From Bacteroidales bacterium (GTDB lineage Bacteria > Bacteroidota > Bacteroidia > Bacteroidales > JAADGE01), in NCBI GenBank assembly GCA_029932445.1, contig JAOZQB010000168.1, positions 1 through 6,437 on the forward strand: DNA of 6,437 nucleotides, given 5' to 3'. Made by a program: the position numbers and the translations under genes. Positions 1-6,357 of this stretch are shown here, piece after piece. The first letter of the stretch is position 1, and each line of letters starts with the position of its first letter. The notes beneath the pieces were generated by a model. That model did no database searches. It saw only the letters and a list, made by a program, of their open reading frames with translations, and was not told the origin of the DNA.

Positions 1-96
1 ATTTAAACTTTGGAAAAAATTTGAGGAAAATCCGGTATAATTAAAACTTAAGCTGACTAATAAAATAAACGATAAAATTTTACTGAAATGCTTCAT
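1..96 (-). CDS. N-terminus of a divergent exported protein (partial, runs off the left edge)
   Basis: Read leftward from an ATG at 96-94, the frame stays open for 32 codons to the window edge. It begins MKHFSKILSFILLVSLSF, followed by a polar, Ser/Asn-rich stretch. This is a textbook signal-peptide layout: a short basic n-region (Lys2, Lys6), a hydrophobic core at about residues 7-18, then small and polar residues. No lipobox cysteine is seen, so a Sec signal peptide or signal anchor is more likely than a lipoprotein. The mature domain lies outside the window, so the function cannot be named. The bases just upstream of the ATG are A-rich, as is common before Bacteroidota start codons. The alternative is a chance open frame in A+T-rich DNA, and the organised signal-peptide pattern argues against that. 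The gene is divergent from the ion-pump operon and need not be related to it. Confidence 0.6.
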   Translation of the reverse strand, partial: MKHFSKILSFILLVSLSFNYTGFSSNFFQSLN

Positions 97-419
97 TTGA
101 TGTTATTTTGTTAAGGTTTGCAAAATGATAAAGTTATGATATTTTTTCTGAATTAATAAAGTTTCATAATTTAAATTTTTAAAGAATAAAAAAATTTTTC
201 ACCTAAAAACAAAAATATTTTATAAATATATCGATACACGAAATTTATAATGATTAAAAATAATTATATAATAATCAATAAATCAATTAGATAAAAGATT
301 AATAATAGTTGTTTTGATACAGCACACATGTATTTATGTTTTATAATATCTACATATCTGTATTTTGATTTGCATAATAATTTACTTTTGCACCCGAACA
401 AATATTAATGTAAAAGAAG
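97..419. other. Divergent intergenic region, strongly A+T-rich
   Basis: This stretch of about 320 bases separates the minus-strand exported-protein gene from the plus-strand pump operon. I see no convincing gene in it. The longest plus-strand ATG frame (328-408) has 26 codons and covers the likely promoter. It should hold both outward promoters. On the plus side a TAnnTTTG match lies at 383-390. On the minus side the best candidate is an imperfect -7 box, TCATTTTG (complement of 121-128), with its 3' end about 24 nt upstream of the ATG. Another exact TAnnTTTG match on the minus strand (complement of 210-217) lies further away. A short inverted repeat TACA-N4-TGTA sits at 351-362. I found no tRNA, structured RNA or strong GC hairpin. 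Confidence 0.6.
383..390 (+). promoter_or_regulatory. Candidate Bacteroidota -7 box for the pump operon
   Basis: The sequence TACTTTTG matches the TAnnTTTG -7 consensus of Bacteroidota housekeeping sigma factors exactly. It would place transcription initiation near 396-398 and give a short leader of about 22-24 nt before the ATG at 420. The -33 element is less clear. TTTG occurs at 364-367, but this leaves only 15 nt to the -7 box, shorter than the usual 19-21 or so. TAnnTTTG matches are not rare in such A+T-rich DNA, but this one lies where a promoter is needed. No Shine-Dalgarno sequence at a workable distance precedes the start codon. Confidence 0.4.
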
Positions 420-929
420 ATGGAAACAAGCGTTTCAAAACTAAACAAATTTTTTTATACTTGGTTGATATTATTTCTTGTATGGCTGGGTTTTACAACA
501 ACTTTTGCTTTTGCTGAAGTTATAACCGGAGTTTTATTAAGTTTTACGGTTTCGATTTTTTCCTATAAGAGTTTTACTCATGCAGGTATTCGATCATTCT
601 CGCCCAAGCGAATTTTATATATGATTCAATACTTTTTTGTTTTTATGCTTGCCTTAATAAAAGCCAATTTTGATGTTGCCAAAATCGTTATTAATCCTAA
701 ATTACCGATTAATCCGGGTATTGTAGAATTTGAGAGTAAATTAAGTTCACCGTTTGCAAAAATGTTATTGGCAAACAGTATTACACTTACACCTGGAACT
801 TTAACGGTAGATATTATTGATAATAAATTTTTTATACATTGGTTGTATGTTACGGGAACAGATGAAGAAACAGCATACAGAGAAATTGCCAAACAATTTG
901 AAGACATTTTAATAAAAATATACAATTAA
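420..929 (+). CDS. mnhE: MnhE/MrpE-like (MbhA/MbxA-type) ion-translocation subunit
   Basis: A 169-residue protein of usual MnhE length. It has two hydrophobic N-terminal segments (about residues 11-47), a third at about 64-85, and a soluble C-terminal domain. The family signature near residues 100-130 is clear: a PGIVEFESKL stretch, then the diagnostic NSITLTPGT (119-127) and a beta-rich tail. In Mrp antiporters and in Mbh/Mbx complexes this subunit sits with F and G at the end of the membrane arm and is thought to help form the cation path. It has no redox cofactor. The ATG at 420 is the natural start, because the in-frame ATG 12 nt upstream is followed at once by TAA. It is the first gene of the operon, and the next ATG follows after one base. 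Being first, rather than fifth after A-D, is the arrangement of Mbh/Mbx clusters. Confidence 0.93.
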   Translation: METSVSKLNKFFYTWLILFLVWLGFTTTFAFAEVITGVLLSFTVSIFSYKSFTHAGIRSFSPKRILYMIQYFFVFMLALIKANFDVAKIVINPKLPINPGIVEFESKLSSPFAKMLLANSITLTPGTLTVDIIDNKFFIHWLYVTGTDEETAYREIAKQFEDILIKIYN

Positions 930-930
930 T

Positions 931-1188
931 ATGGACTTGTTTTTTATAATTATTATTTCAGTTATTTCATTGGGAGCAATCTTTGCCGTTATACGATTTA
1001 TAAAAGGACCCACGGCATCCGACAGGGTTATGGCATTGGATACATTATCCGTTATGTTGATTGCTGTAATGGTTGTTCTCGGATTTATAATGAAACGTTA
1101 TATCTATATTGATGTTTCATTAGTATATGCCGTTCTCGGTTTTATCGGTGTAATAACGATTGCACGTTATCTCGAAGGCGGAATATAG
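931..1188 (+). CDS. mnhF: MnhF/MrpF-like (MbhB/MbxB-type) small membrane subunit
   Basis: An 85-residue protein with three predicted membrane helices (about 2-23, 37-54, 60-79), the normal size and topology of MnhF. The family core KGPTASDRVMALDTLS lies at residues 25-40, with Asp31, Arg32 and Asp37 that are typical of the loop and helix entry. A further acidic residue, Asp61, starts the third helix (IDVSLVYAVLGF). In Mrp and Mbh-type complexes MnhF packs with MnhE and MnhG and contributes polar residues to the proposed Na+ path. The ATG comes one base after the mnhE stop, so translational coupling is likely. There is no Shine-Dalgarno sequence of its own. The identification is secure; its ion specificity cannot be read from the sequence. 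Confidence 0.93.
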   Translation: MDLFFIIIISVISLGAIFAVIRFIKGPTASDRVMALDTLSVMLIAVMVVLGFIMKRYIYIDVSLVYAVLGFIGVITIARYLEGGI

Positions 1189-1219
1189 ATTTCATTTTAA
1201 TTTTAAAAAAATTCTGAAA

Positions 1220-1585
1220 ATGCAAATTTTGAATTACATAGGATATTTTTTAGTAAGCATCGGAGCTGCATTCTTATTTCTCGGAGGACTGGGAATTTTA
1301 AGAATGCCGGACTTATATACCCGACTTCAAGCAGGAACTAAAGCCAGTACTTTGGGTGCTATGAGTACCATTCTCGGTATCGGTTTTATGCAACCGGAGT
1401 GGATGGTTAAAACAATTATTATTGTTATTTTCATTGCCATTGCAAACCCGCTTAGTTCTCATGCTTTAGCACGAGGAAGTCATAAAGCACATCAATTACC
1501 GTATTTAAAAGATGAAAATGTCGGTGATGCTTATGAAGAAGAAATTGAAAATTTACAAAAGAACCAAAAAGAGGAGGATAAATAA
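1220..1585 (+). CDS. mnhG: MnhG/MrpG-like (MbhC/MbxC-type) small membrane subunit
   Basis: From the ATG at 1220 the product has 121 residues, starting MQILNYIGYFLVSIGAAFLF. It has three membrane helices (about 4-27, 42-57, 61-80) and a charged C-terminal tail rich in Glu and Lys. Family signatures are LRMPDLYTRLQAGTKASTLG (27-46) and ANPLSSHALAR (75-85). I prefer this start to a TTG at 1160 in the same frame. That longer form would overlap mnhF by 29 nt and add 20 polar residues before helix 1 with no homology logic. With the ATG start there is a 31-nt gap after mnhF. The stop overlaps the next ATG by one base (TAATG), and the Glu-rich tail codons double as a purine-rich ribosome-binding site for the following gene. 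In the complex it completes the E/F/G module. Confidence 0.92.
   Translation: MQILNYIGYFLVSIGAAFLFLGGLGILRMPDLYTRLQAGTKASTLGAMSTILGIGFMQPEWMVKTIIIVIFIAIANPLSSHALARGSHKAHQLPYLKDENVGDAYEEEIENLQKNQKEEDK
1571..1577 (+). promoter_or_regulatory. Shine-Dalgarno-like GAGGAGG before the MbhD-like gene
   Basis: GAGGAGG ends 7 nt before the ATG at 1585, an ideal anti-Shine-Dalgarno match and spacing. It lies within the last codons of mnhG, encoding part of its Lys/Glu-rich tail. It stands out because the other starts in this operon lack such a site. It may be genuine, or a by-product of Glu codons (GAG GAG). Confidence 0.4.
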
Positions 1586-1839
1586 TGACTCACACAGAAA
1601 TTATCTTAACCGTTATTTCATTGGTCGTATTAATCATTGCAGGTTTCTACGCTGTTATGAAAAAAGATTTGATTCATGCCGTGATTGCAACTTCAGTAAT
1701 CAGCTTGGTTTTATCATTGGTATTTTATTTATTGCAAGCACCTGATGTTGCATTAACAGAAGCGGCTATCGGGATTGCATTAAGCACGATTATTTTTATT
1801 ATAACTGTCAGAAATACAAAGCGTTTCGAAGATAAATAA
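1585..1839 (+). CDS. mbhD: MbhD-like subunit (DUF4040; equivalent of an MrpA C-terminal segment)
   Basis: An 84-residue, three-helix membrane protein (helices at about 5-24, 29-50, 57-75). It carries the diagnostic APDVALTEAAIG (52-63) with Asp54 and Glu59, preceded by a Ser/Leu-rich helix ending FYLLQ. This block is part of the C-terminal extension of the large MrpA subunit in bacterial Mrp antiporters. In Mbh/Mbx complexes it is a separate gene, as here. The acidic residues sit at a broken helix and are thought to line the ion route between the antiporter-like subunits and the MnhE/F/G module. The start overlaps the mnhG stop by one base and has a strong Shine-Dalgarno match. The next gene begins 6 nt after the stop. 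Its existence as a free-standing small gene is one of the clearest signs that this is an Mbh/Mbx-type cluster rather than a plain Mrp operon. Confidence 0.9.
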   Translation: MTHTEIILTVISLVVLIIAGFYAVMKKDLIHAVIATSVISLVLSLVFYLLQAPDVALTEAAIGIALSTIIFIITVRNTKRFEDK

Positions 1840-1845
1840 TATAAT

Positions 1846-2577
1846 ATGAAAAAAGTAATAATTATAGGTTTTTTAGGTGTTATTGCATATTATCTTTTAA
1901 GTGCATTCGCATCCGTACCTTTCGGCGCAGATTTAATCAAAGGGGTAAAAGATTTTTATCTTGATAAATCTCCGAATGACTTAAAAGTTGCTAATGTCGT
2001 AACCTCAATTGTTGTAAATTTCAGGGGATTTGATACTTTGGGAGAAGTCACGGTTTTGTTTTTGGCTTCTACAGCATTAGGAAGTATTTTATATCGAAGA
2101 CGATCTCATGATTCCGGACTTAATCCGCAAAGAACAGCTCCCGAAGCCAGTGCATTGGTTCAAACAGGGGCAAAAGTTATTTTTCCTTTTACAATCATGC
2201 TCGGTGCTTATATTTTTATTCACGGACATTTAACTCCGGGCGGCGGTTTCCAAGGCGGTGCTATTATTGCAACCGGATTTTTGCTGATGTTGGTATCTTA
2301 TCGTAAGTTTTTTATTGAACACAATGCCTTAACATGGATTGAAGCAATAGCAGGTTCAACATTTGTAATTCTCGGTTTACTGGGATTGGTTTATGCAAAT
2401 AATCATAATTTCCTTGAAAACTTTTTACCTGCCGGAAAATTAAATGATTTGTTGAGCGGAGGTATTATCGGAATTATCTATGTCGCAGTCGGTTTTAAAG
2501 TTGGTGCCGAAATAACGGGTATTTTAGATACATTATTAACTGTAAAAGAAACCGGATTAGATCCCGAAGAAAATTAA
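1846..2577 (+). CDS. mnhB: Fused MbhE-like + MnhB/MrpB-like (MbhF-type) subunit
   Basis: 243 residues, about 100 longer than a usual MnhB. Residues 1-85 or so match the MbhE-like piece of the MrpA C-terminus: a first hydrophobic helix (4-22), a periplasm-like loop, then the signature NFRGFDTLGE (58-67) leading into a second helix (about 66-84). A short basic linker (YRRRS) follows. Residues 100-243 are the MnhB domain: four helices and the hallmark GHLTPGGGFQGGAI (127-140), ending in a conserved GAEITGI segment. In Mbh clusters these two parts are encoded as separate mbhE and mbhF genes. Here they form one uninterrupted frame, with no stop or second start at the junction. The role is structural and ion-conducting in the Na+ module. 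The start ATG is preceded by an A/T-rich leader without a Shine-Dalgarno sequence. Confidence 0.9.
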   Translation: MKKVIIIGFLGVIAYYLLSAFASVPFGADLIKGVKDFYLDKSPNDLKVANVVTSIVVNFRGFDTLGEVTVLFLASTALGSILYRRRSHDSGLNPQRTAPEASALVQTGAKVIFPFTIMLGAYIFIHGHLTPGGGFQGGAIIATGFLLMLVSYRKFFIEHNALTWIEAIAGSTFVILGLLGLVYANNHNFLENFLPAGKLNDLLSGGIIGIIYVAVGFKVGAEITGILDTLLTVKETGLDPEEN

Positions 2578-2601
2578 ACATTAATTTTAAGATATATTAA
2601 T

Positions 2602-2964
2602 ATGCAAGAATTTTTGACATACGGTATTTACGGAACAGCATTTTTCTTAATGTTGTTGGGATTATATGCCGCTTTAGTGAAAAAAAATCTGGTAAAAATT
2701 GTTATCGGTTTATCAGTTCTTGACTCAGGTCTTCATCTTCTTTTTGTTGCCGTAGGTTATATCAGTAACGGTACGGCACCTATTTTTTCTCCGGCTGTTG
2801 TCGGAAAAAATGTTGTGATGGTTGACCCTGTTCCCCAAGCTTTGGTTCTGACAGCAATTGTTATCGGATTTGGTGTTACGGCTGTTGCATTAGCACTTGT
2901 TGTACGATTGTACAGAAAACACAATACTACTAATATTGACGAAATAAAGAATTTAAAATGGTAA
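2602..2964 (+). CDS. mnhC: MnhC/MrpC-like, NuoK-related subunit (MbhG/MbxG-type)
   Basis: A 120-residue protein with three membrane helices (about 4-25, 31-53, 79-102), homologous to NuoK of complex I. The family signature DPVPQALVLTAIVIGF (75-90) is intact, as is the preceding loop GTAPIF (57-62). Helix 2 contains LDSGLHLL, with Asp41 and His45. An acidic residue in this helix may do the job of the conserved Glu of NuoK helix 2, though the exact alignment is my inference. In complex I-like enzymes this subunit links the NuoH side to the antiporter-like subunits. In Mrp and Mbh it sits between MnhB/MbhE and MnhD. The gene lies 24 nt after mnhB. Its last 7 nt overlap the start of mnhD (ATGGTAA), so coupled translation is likely. 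Confidence 0.93.
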   Translation: MQEFLTYGIYGTAFFLMLLGLYAALVKKNLVKIVIGLSVLDSGLHLLFVAVGYISNGTAPIFSPAVVGKNVVMVDPVPQALVLTAIVIGFGVTAVALALVVRLYRKHNTTNIDEIKNLKW

Positions 2965-4448
2965 TCTCAGATCCTGTATATTTTATCGCACTTCCTTTAT
3001 TAACGGCATTTTTATTACCGTTATTCGGAAAGATATATAAACCCTTAATCGGAATTATTCCCGGATTGGTATTTGCTTTTATAGCATACATTTCTTTTGA
3101 TTTGTATTTGAATTTAGTCCCCGGAAAACCGATCGTTATTCAATTGGCAGGTTGGGCTCCGCCTTGGGGTATCAATTTGGTATTCAGTGAATTCAGCGGT
3201 TTTGTCGTAACATTAATTACCTTTTTGGCTTTCTTGGTTTGGGTGTACAGTTATAACTTTAAAAAAGTCGGTTTCGATAATTCCAAAAAATATTTTACCC
3301 TGTTAATGTTATTGGTTGCCGGTTCAATCGGTGTCGTTTTAACGGGTGATATTTTCAACATGTTTGTTTTCTTGGAAATCACAGCCATTTCTTCTTACGG
3401 TTTAACCGCTTTTTATAAAGGCAGAGACAGTGCTGAAGCAGCTTTTAAGTTTTTATTAATCGGCTCCTTATCATCAACGTTTATTTTACTTGCAATATTA
3501 TTATTATACAAACAAGTAGGAACTTTAAATATGGCTGAGATTGCTGTTAAAGCGCAATCAATTGACCCTAAAATGAAAAGCATCATCGCTATTTTATTTA
3601 TGATCGGTTTAGGTATTGAAGCCGAAATGTTCCCTATGAACGGTTGGGTCCCCGATGCTTATTCTCAAGCTCCGGGTCCGGTAGCAGCATCATTTGCCGG
3701 CATGTTGGCAAAATCAGGAATTTATGCATTAGTCAGAGTATTTTACACGGTATTGGAAGTTGACGGTATTTTTGACCTATTATTGATAATGGGAATTTTA
3801 ACCATCATATTTGCAGAATTTTCGGCGATGCGGCAAACACGTTTACGAAGAATGTTGGCCTATTCAAGTATCGGCCAAATGGGATTGATAATGGTTGCTT
3901 TCAGTTTTAATACTAAAGCCGGAATTTTTGCCGGTTTATTCTTAATGTTTAATCATGCAATTATTAAATCTTTATTGTTTCTTGCTTCCGGATTTTTAAC
4001 CTATTCCACAAAACAAAAGAAAATAAGAGATTTAGACGGTTTCGGAAAAATAATGCCGTTTACATCATTAATGTTCGGACTTGGTGCTTTTGCCATTGTC
4101 GGTTTACCGCCGTTTTCCGGATTTTGGGGTAAATTAAATATGTTGGTTGCAACGGCAGACAGTAATTTGTATTTTGTTATTGCTTTGATATTATTAGTTG
4201 CCGTAGTGGAAGTCGTATATTATTTTAAAGTTATCGGCAGACTCTATTTCAGACAACAACATAAAGAAGTTGAAGTACACAAACCGACTTGGAATGCTAT
4301 TGCAGCTATGTCCGTATTGGCAATCGTCATAATCGGAGTCGGTATTTATCCGGATTTAATTACGGATTATTTAACGAAAGCAACAAACGAATTATTTGAT
4401 AAAGCAAGTTACATTCATAATGTATTACCGAATTTATCATTGAATTAA
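2958..4448 (+). CDS. mnhD: MnhD/NuoM-like antiporter subunit (MbhH/MbxH-type)
   Basis: 496 residues with about 14 predicted helices, the usual size of MnhD, MbhH and NuoM. The proton-translocation core is recognisable. Helix 5 has the key Glu (Glu140 in IFNMFVFLEITAISSYGL). Helix 8 has Lys252 in GMLAKSGIYALVR, the RMLAYSSIGQMG signature is at 298-309, helix 10 has FNHAIIKSLLF (His333, Lys337), and the GLPPFSGFWGK loop is at 382-392. A Glu (Glu418) lies on the predicted twelfth helix. One departure stands out. At the helix 7 position, where NuoM and MrpD have the pump Lys before MxPLxxWLPD, this protein reads GLGIEAEMFPMNGWVPD, so Glu221 appears to replace Lys. The start overlaps the mnhC stop by 7 nt. 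A 34-nt gap, without Shine-Dalgarno or hairpin, leads to the next subunit. It probably moves H+ coupled to redox chemistry on a peripheral arm. Confidence 0.92.
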   Translation: MVISDPVYFIALPLLTAFLLPLFGKIYKPLIGIIPGLVFAFIAYISFDLYLNLVPGKPIVIQLAGWAPPWGINLVFSEFSGFVVTLITFLAFLVWVYSYNFKKVGFDNSKKYFTLLMLLVAGSIGVVLTGDIFNMFVFLEITAISSYGLTAFYKGRDSAEAAFKFLLIGSLSSTFILLAILLLYKQVGTLNMAEIAVKAQSIDPKMKSIIAILFMIGLGIEAEMFPMNGWVPDAYSQAPGPVAASFAGMLAKSGIYALVRVFYTVLEVDGIFDLLLIMGILTIIFAEFSAMRQTRLRRMLAYSSIGQMGLIMVAFSFNTKAGIFAGLFLMFNHAIIKSLLFLASGFLTYSTKQKKIRDLDGFGKIMPFTSLMFGLGAFAIVGLPPFSGFWGKLNMLVATADSNLYFVIALILLVAVVEVVYYFKVIGRLYFRQQHKEVEVHKPTWNAIAAMSVLAIVIIGVGIYPDLITDYLTKATNELFDKASYIHNVLPNLSLN

Positions 4449-4482
4449 TAAATTATTTATAAGAAATTAAGCAATTGAAAAT

Positions 4483-6324
4483 ATGAACAGCTTAGTACTT
4501 TTATTACTTATAATCGCAGGCGGTGCTCTTTTGAGTTATTTCGGACATCGTATAAATCAACTTCTCGGTAACATTACAGTTTTTATCGTTGCCTTAATTA
4601 TTCCGATTTATTGGTTCACTCAGGTTGATTTTACTGAAACCGTATCATTAACTATTTCCGGATTTCATTTGGAATGGGGATATAATATGTACGGAAAATT
4701 ATTCAGTATGATTGTGATGATTCTTTCGCCTTTAGCTTTAATTTATGCTATCGGATATATGAAAGATCAAAAGAAACTTGCAACATTCTATTTTAGTTTC
4801 TTATTCTCAATACTCGGAATGACCGGTATTTTAATGAGTCGCGATTTTGTCAGTTTATTTATCTTTTGGGAAATTATGACATGGTCATCTTATCTGTTAG
4901 TTATCTTCTTCGGGAAAGATGTTGAGAAAACAGGTATTAAATATATGGTATTCAGTGCACTCGGTGCTTATGCCATGTTGATGGCGATTGTTATCATAAA
5001 CAACAATACGGGTAGTATGATGTTGGCTGATTATTTTACGGCTTTCGGAGGATTTTCTTTACAAACTAAATTATTAACCGGTATTTTATTAATGTTCGGT
5101 TTTGCACTAAAAAGTGCGGTTATGCCTTTGCATGTTTGGGCACCCGGGGCATACTCAAATACACCGATGGCTTATACTTCCGTTTTTTCCGGAGCATTAT
5201 CTAAAATGGGTATTTACGGTCTCGGATTTGTCGTTGTAAATTTATTTGCACATGCGAATATGTCAATTGTCGGAGATGTACTGGCATGGTTAGGAGCAAT
5301 TACTGCCGTGCTGGCAACTTTCAGTGCCATATTCCAAGATGATGCGAAGAAACTTTTGGCATATTCATCTATTGCTCAACTCGGATATATTGTTACCGGT
5401 ATCGGTATCGGAACAGAGTTAAGTGTGATGGCAGGTTTATATTTGGCAATATTACATGCCGCTTTTAAAGGCGTATTATTTATGGCCGTAGGTGCCGTTG
5501 AAAGACAAGCCGGTTCAACTGATATGACTGTTGTTTCCGGTTTGGTAAGAAAAATGCCGTTTACATTTTTTGCCTCTTTAATTGCAATTATTGCTTTGGC
5601 AGGTATTCCGCCGCTTGGTGGTTTTGTTGCGAAATGGATGTTGTATGAATCATTGATAACTAACGGAAATTTTTTAATGGTAATAATGATTTTCTTATCA
5701 TCAACGGCAGCATTTTTATATTGTTATAAGTTTTTATTCGGTTTATTTTTGGGACAACAAGAACCTGAATTTGATCATGTAAAAGAAGCATCTCCGCTGA
5801 TGGTGGTTCCGATGATTTTATTATCATTATTTTTAATGGTAACAGGAGCATATCCGGGTATTGTATTAAAATACATTGCTGCAGGAATGACCAATCTCGG
5901 TTTTCATGATGTTAGCTGGCAAATGTCAGTATTAACTAATACATGGGGTGACAGTGTTAATTTTCAACACATATTTTTAGCTGTGGTAGTTGTTTTTGTT
6001 GCATTCTTGATTTTTCTTACTTGGAGAGGTTACAAACATTCAACAAAAGTTTCAACAAAAGATATCAGTGTTTCCGGTGAAATGATAAAACCTGAGGATA
6101 ATATGACTTATTCGAAAGATTTTTATAAACCTTTTGAACGTGTGTTACAACCGATTTTAAAATGGAAAATTAATAAATACTATGATGAATTCGGGAAGGG
6201 TCTTGAAGCATTATTCGACTTTATGCGAAGAATATATACCGGAAACGGACAAACTTATGCCGTTTATGTAATTACATTCTTAGTTATATTACTCGTTTTC
6301 AGTAAATCAATTTTCGGTTATTAA
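4483..6324 (+). CDS. Second antiporter-like subunit with NuoL-like C-terminal extension (MbxH'-type)
   Basis: 613 residues. The 14-helix antiporter core has Glu130 on helix 5 (LFIFWEIMTWSSYLL), Lys210 on helix 7 (FALKSAVMPLHVWAP), Lys241 on helix 8 (GALSKMGIYGL), LLAYSSIAQLGY at 291-302, His325/Lys329 on helix 10 (LHAAFKGVLFM), and GIPPLGGFVAKW at 374-385. Lys416 lies on the predicted twelfth helix. After a helix at 494-516 there is a charged linker. A long amphipathic, aromatic-rich segment follows (about 541-586, starting MTYSKDFYKPFERVLQPILK), and a last hydrophobic helix spans 588-606. This resembles the lateral helix plus anchoring helix of NuoL, HyfB/HycC and Mbx/Mbs H' subunits. MrpA also starts with a NuoL-like core, but it continues with the MbhD and MbhE blocks, which here are separate upstream genes. 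So this is not MrpA, despite likely automatic labels such as NuoL or MnhA. It lies directly before a NuoH-like gene, as H' does in Mbx clusters. Confidence 0.88.
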   Translation: MNSLVLLLLIIAGGALLSYFGHRINQLLGNITVFIVALIIPIYWFTQVDFTETVSLTISGFHLEWGYNMYGKLFSMIVMILSPLALIYAIGYMKDQKKLATFYFSFLFSILGMTGILMSRDFVSLFIFWEIMTWSSYLLVIFFGKDVEKTGIKYMVFSALGAYAMLMAIVIINNNTGSMMLADYFTAFGGFSLQTKLLTGILLMFGFALKSAVMPLHVWAPGAYSNTPMAYTSVFSGALSKMGIYGLGFVVVNLFAHANMSIVGDVLAWLGAITAVLATFSAIFQDDAKKLLAYSSIAQLGYIVTGIGIGTELSVMAGLYLAILHAAFKGVLFMAVGAVERQAGSTDMTVVSGLVRKMPFTFFASLIAIIALAGIPPLGGFVAKWMLYESLITNGNFLMVIMIFLSSTAAFLYCYKFLFGLFLGQQEPEFDHVKEASPLMVVPMILLSLFLMVTGAYPGIVLKYIAAGMTNLGFHDVSWQMSVLTNTWGDSVNFQHIFLAVVVVFVAFLIFLTWRGYKHSTKVSTKDISVSGEMIKPEDNMTYSKDFYKPFERVLQPILKWKINKYYDEFGKGLEALFDFMRRIYTGNGQTYAVYVITFLVILLVFSKSIFGY

Positions 6325-6357
6325 TTAATAATAAAAAAAAATCCATAATAAAGAGAA

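Noticed and set aside
2..40. Possible C-terminus of an upstream plus-strand gene ending in TAA at 38-40
   Set aside because: Only 12 codons are visible and another frame is equally open. The minus-strand signal-peptide frame over the same bases is better organised.
252..276. A+T palindromic stretch (GATTA ... TAATC around ATTATATAAT)
   Set aside because: The arms do not share a centre with the inner palindrome, and such symmetry is expected by chance in DNA this rich in A and T.
328..408. 26-codon plus-strand frame immediately upstream of mnhE
   Set aside because: It covers the candidate promoter, has biased A+T-driven composition and no ribosome-binding site. A chance frame is the simplest explanation.
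626..925. 99-codon open frame on the minus strand inside mnhE
   Set aside because: It lies wholly antisense to a well-recognised gene, and its translation has no family features.
1160..1219. Possible TTG start extending mnhG by 20 residues upstream
   Set aside because: It would overlap mnhF by 29 nt and add a polar, non-conserved stretch before the first helix. The ATG at 1220 gives the usual family length.
1512..1745. 77-codon plus-strand frame spanning the mnhG/mbhD junction
   Set aside because: It is an out-of-frame shadow of two recognised genes, with a Cys/Arg/Asn-rich composition unlike either.
5660..5851. 63-codon minus-strand frame inside the second antiporter-like gene
   Set aside because: It is antisense to a conserved coding region and has no start context or recognisable motif.
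420..6324. Reading the locus as an ordinary Mrp Na+/H+ antiporter operon or as a plain complex I (nuo) operon
   Set aside because: The gene order, the split MbhD block, the H/H' pair and the following NuoH-like start do not fit mrpABCDEFG. MnhB/E/F/G homologues are not part of a nuo operon.
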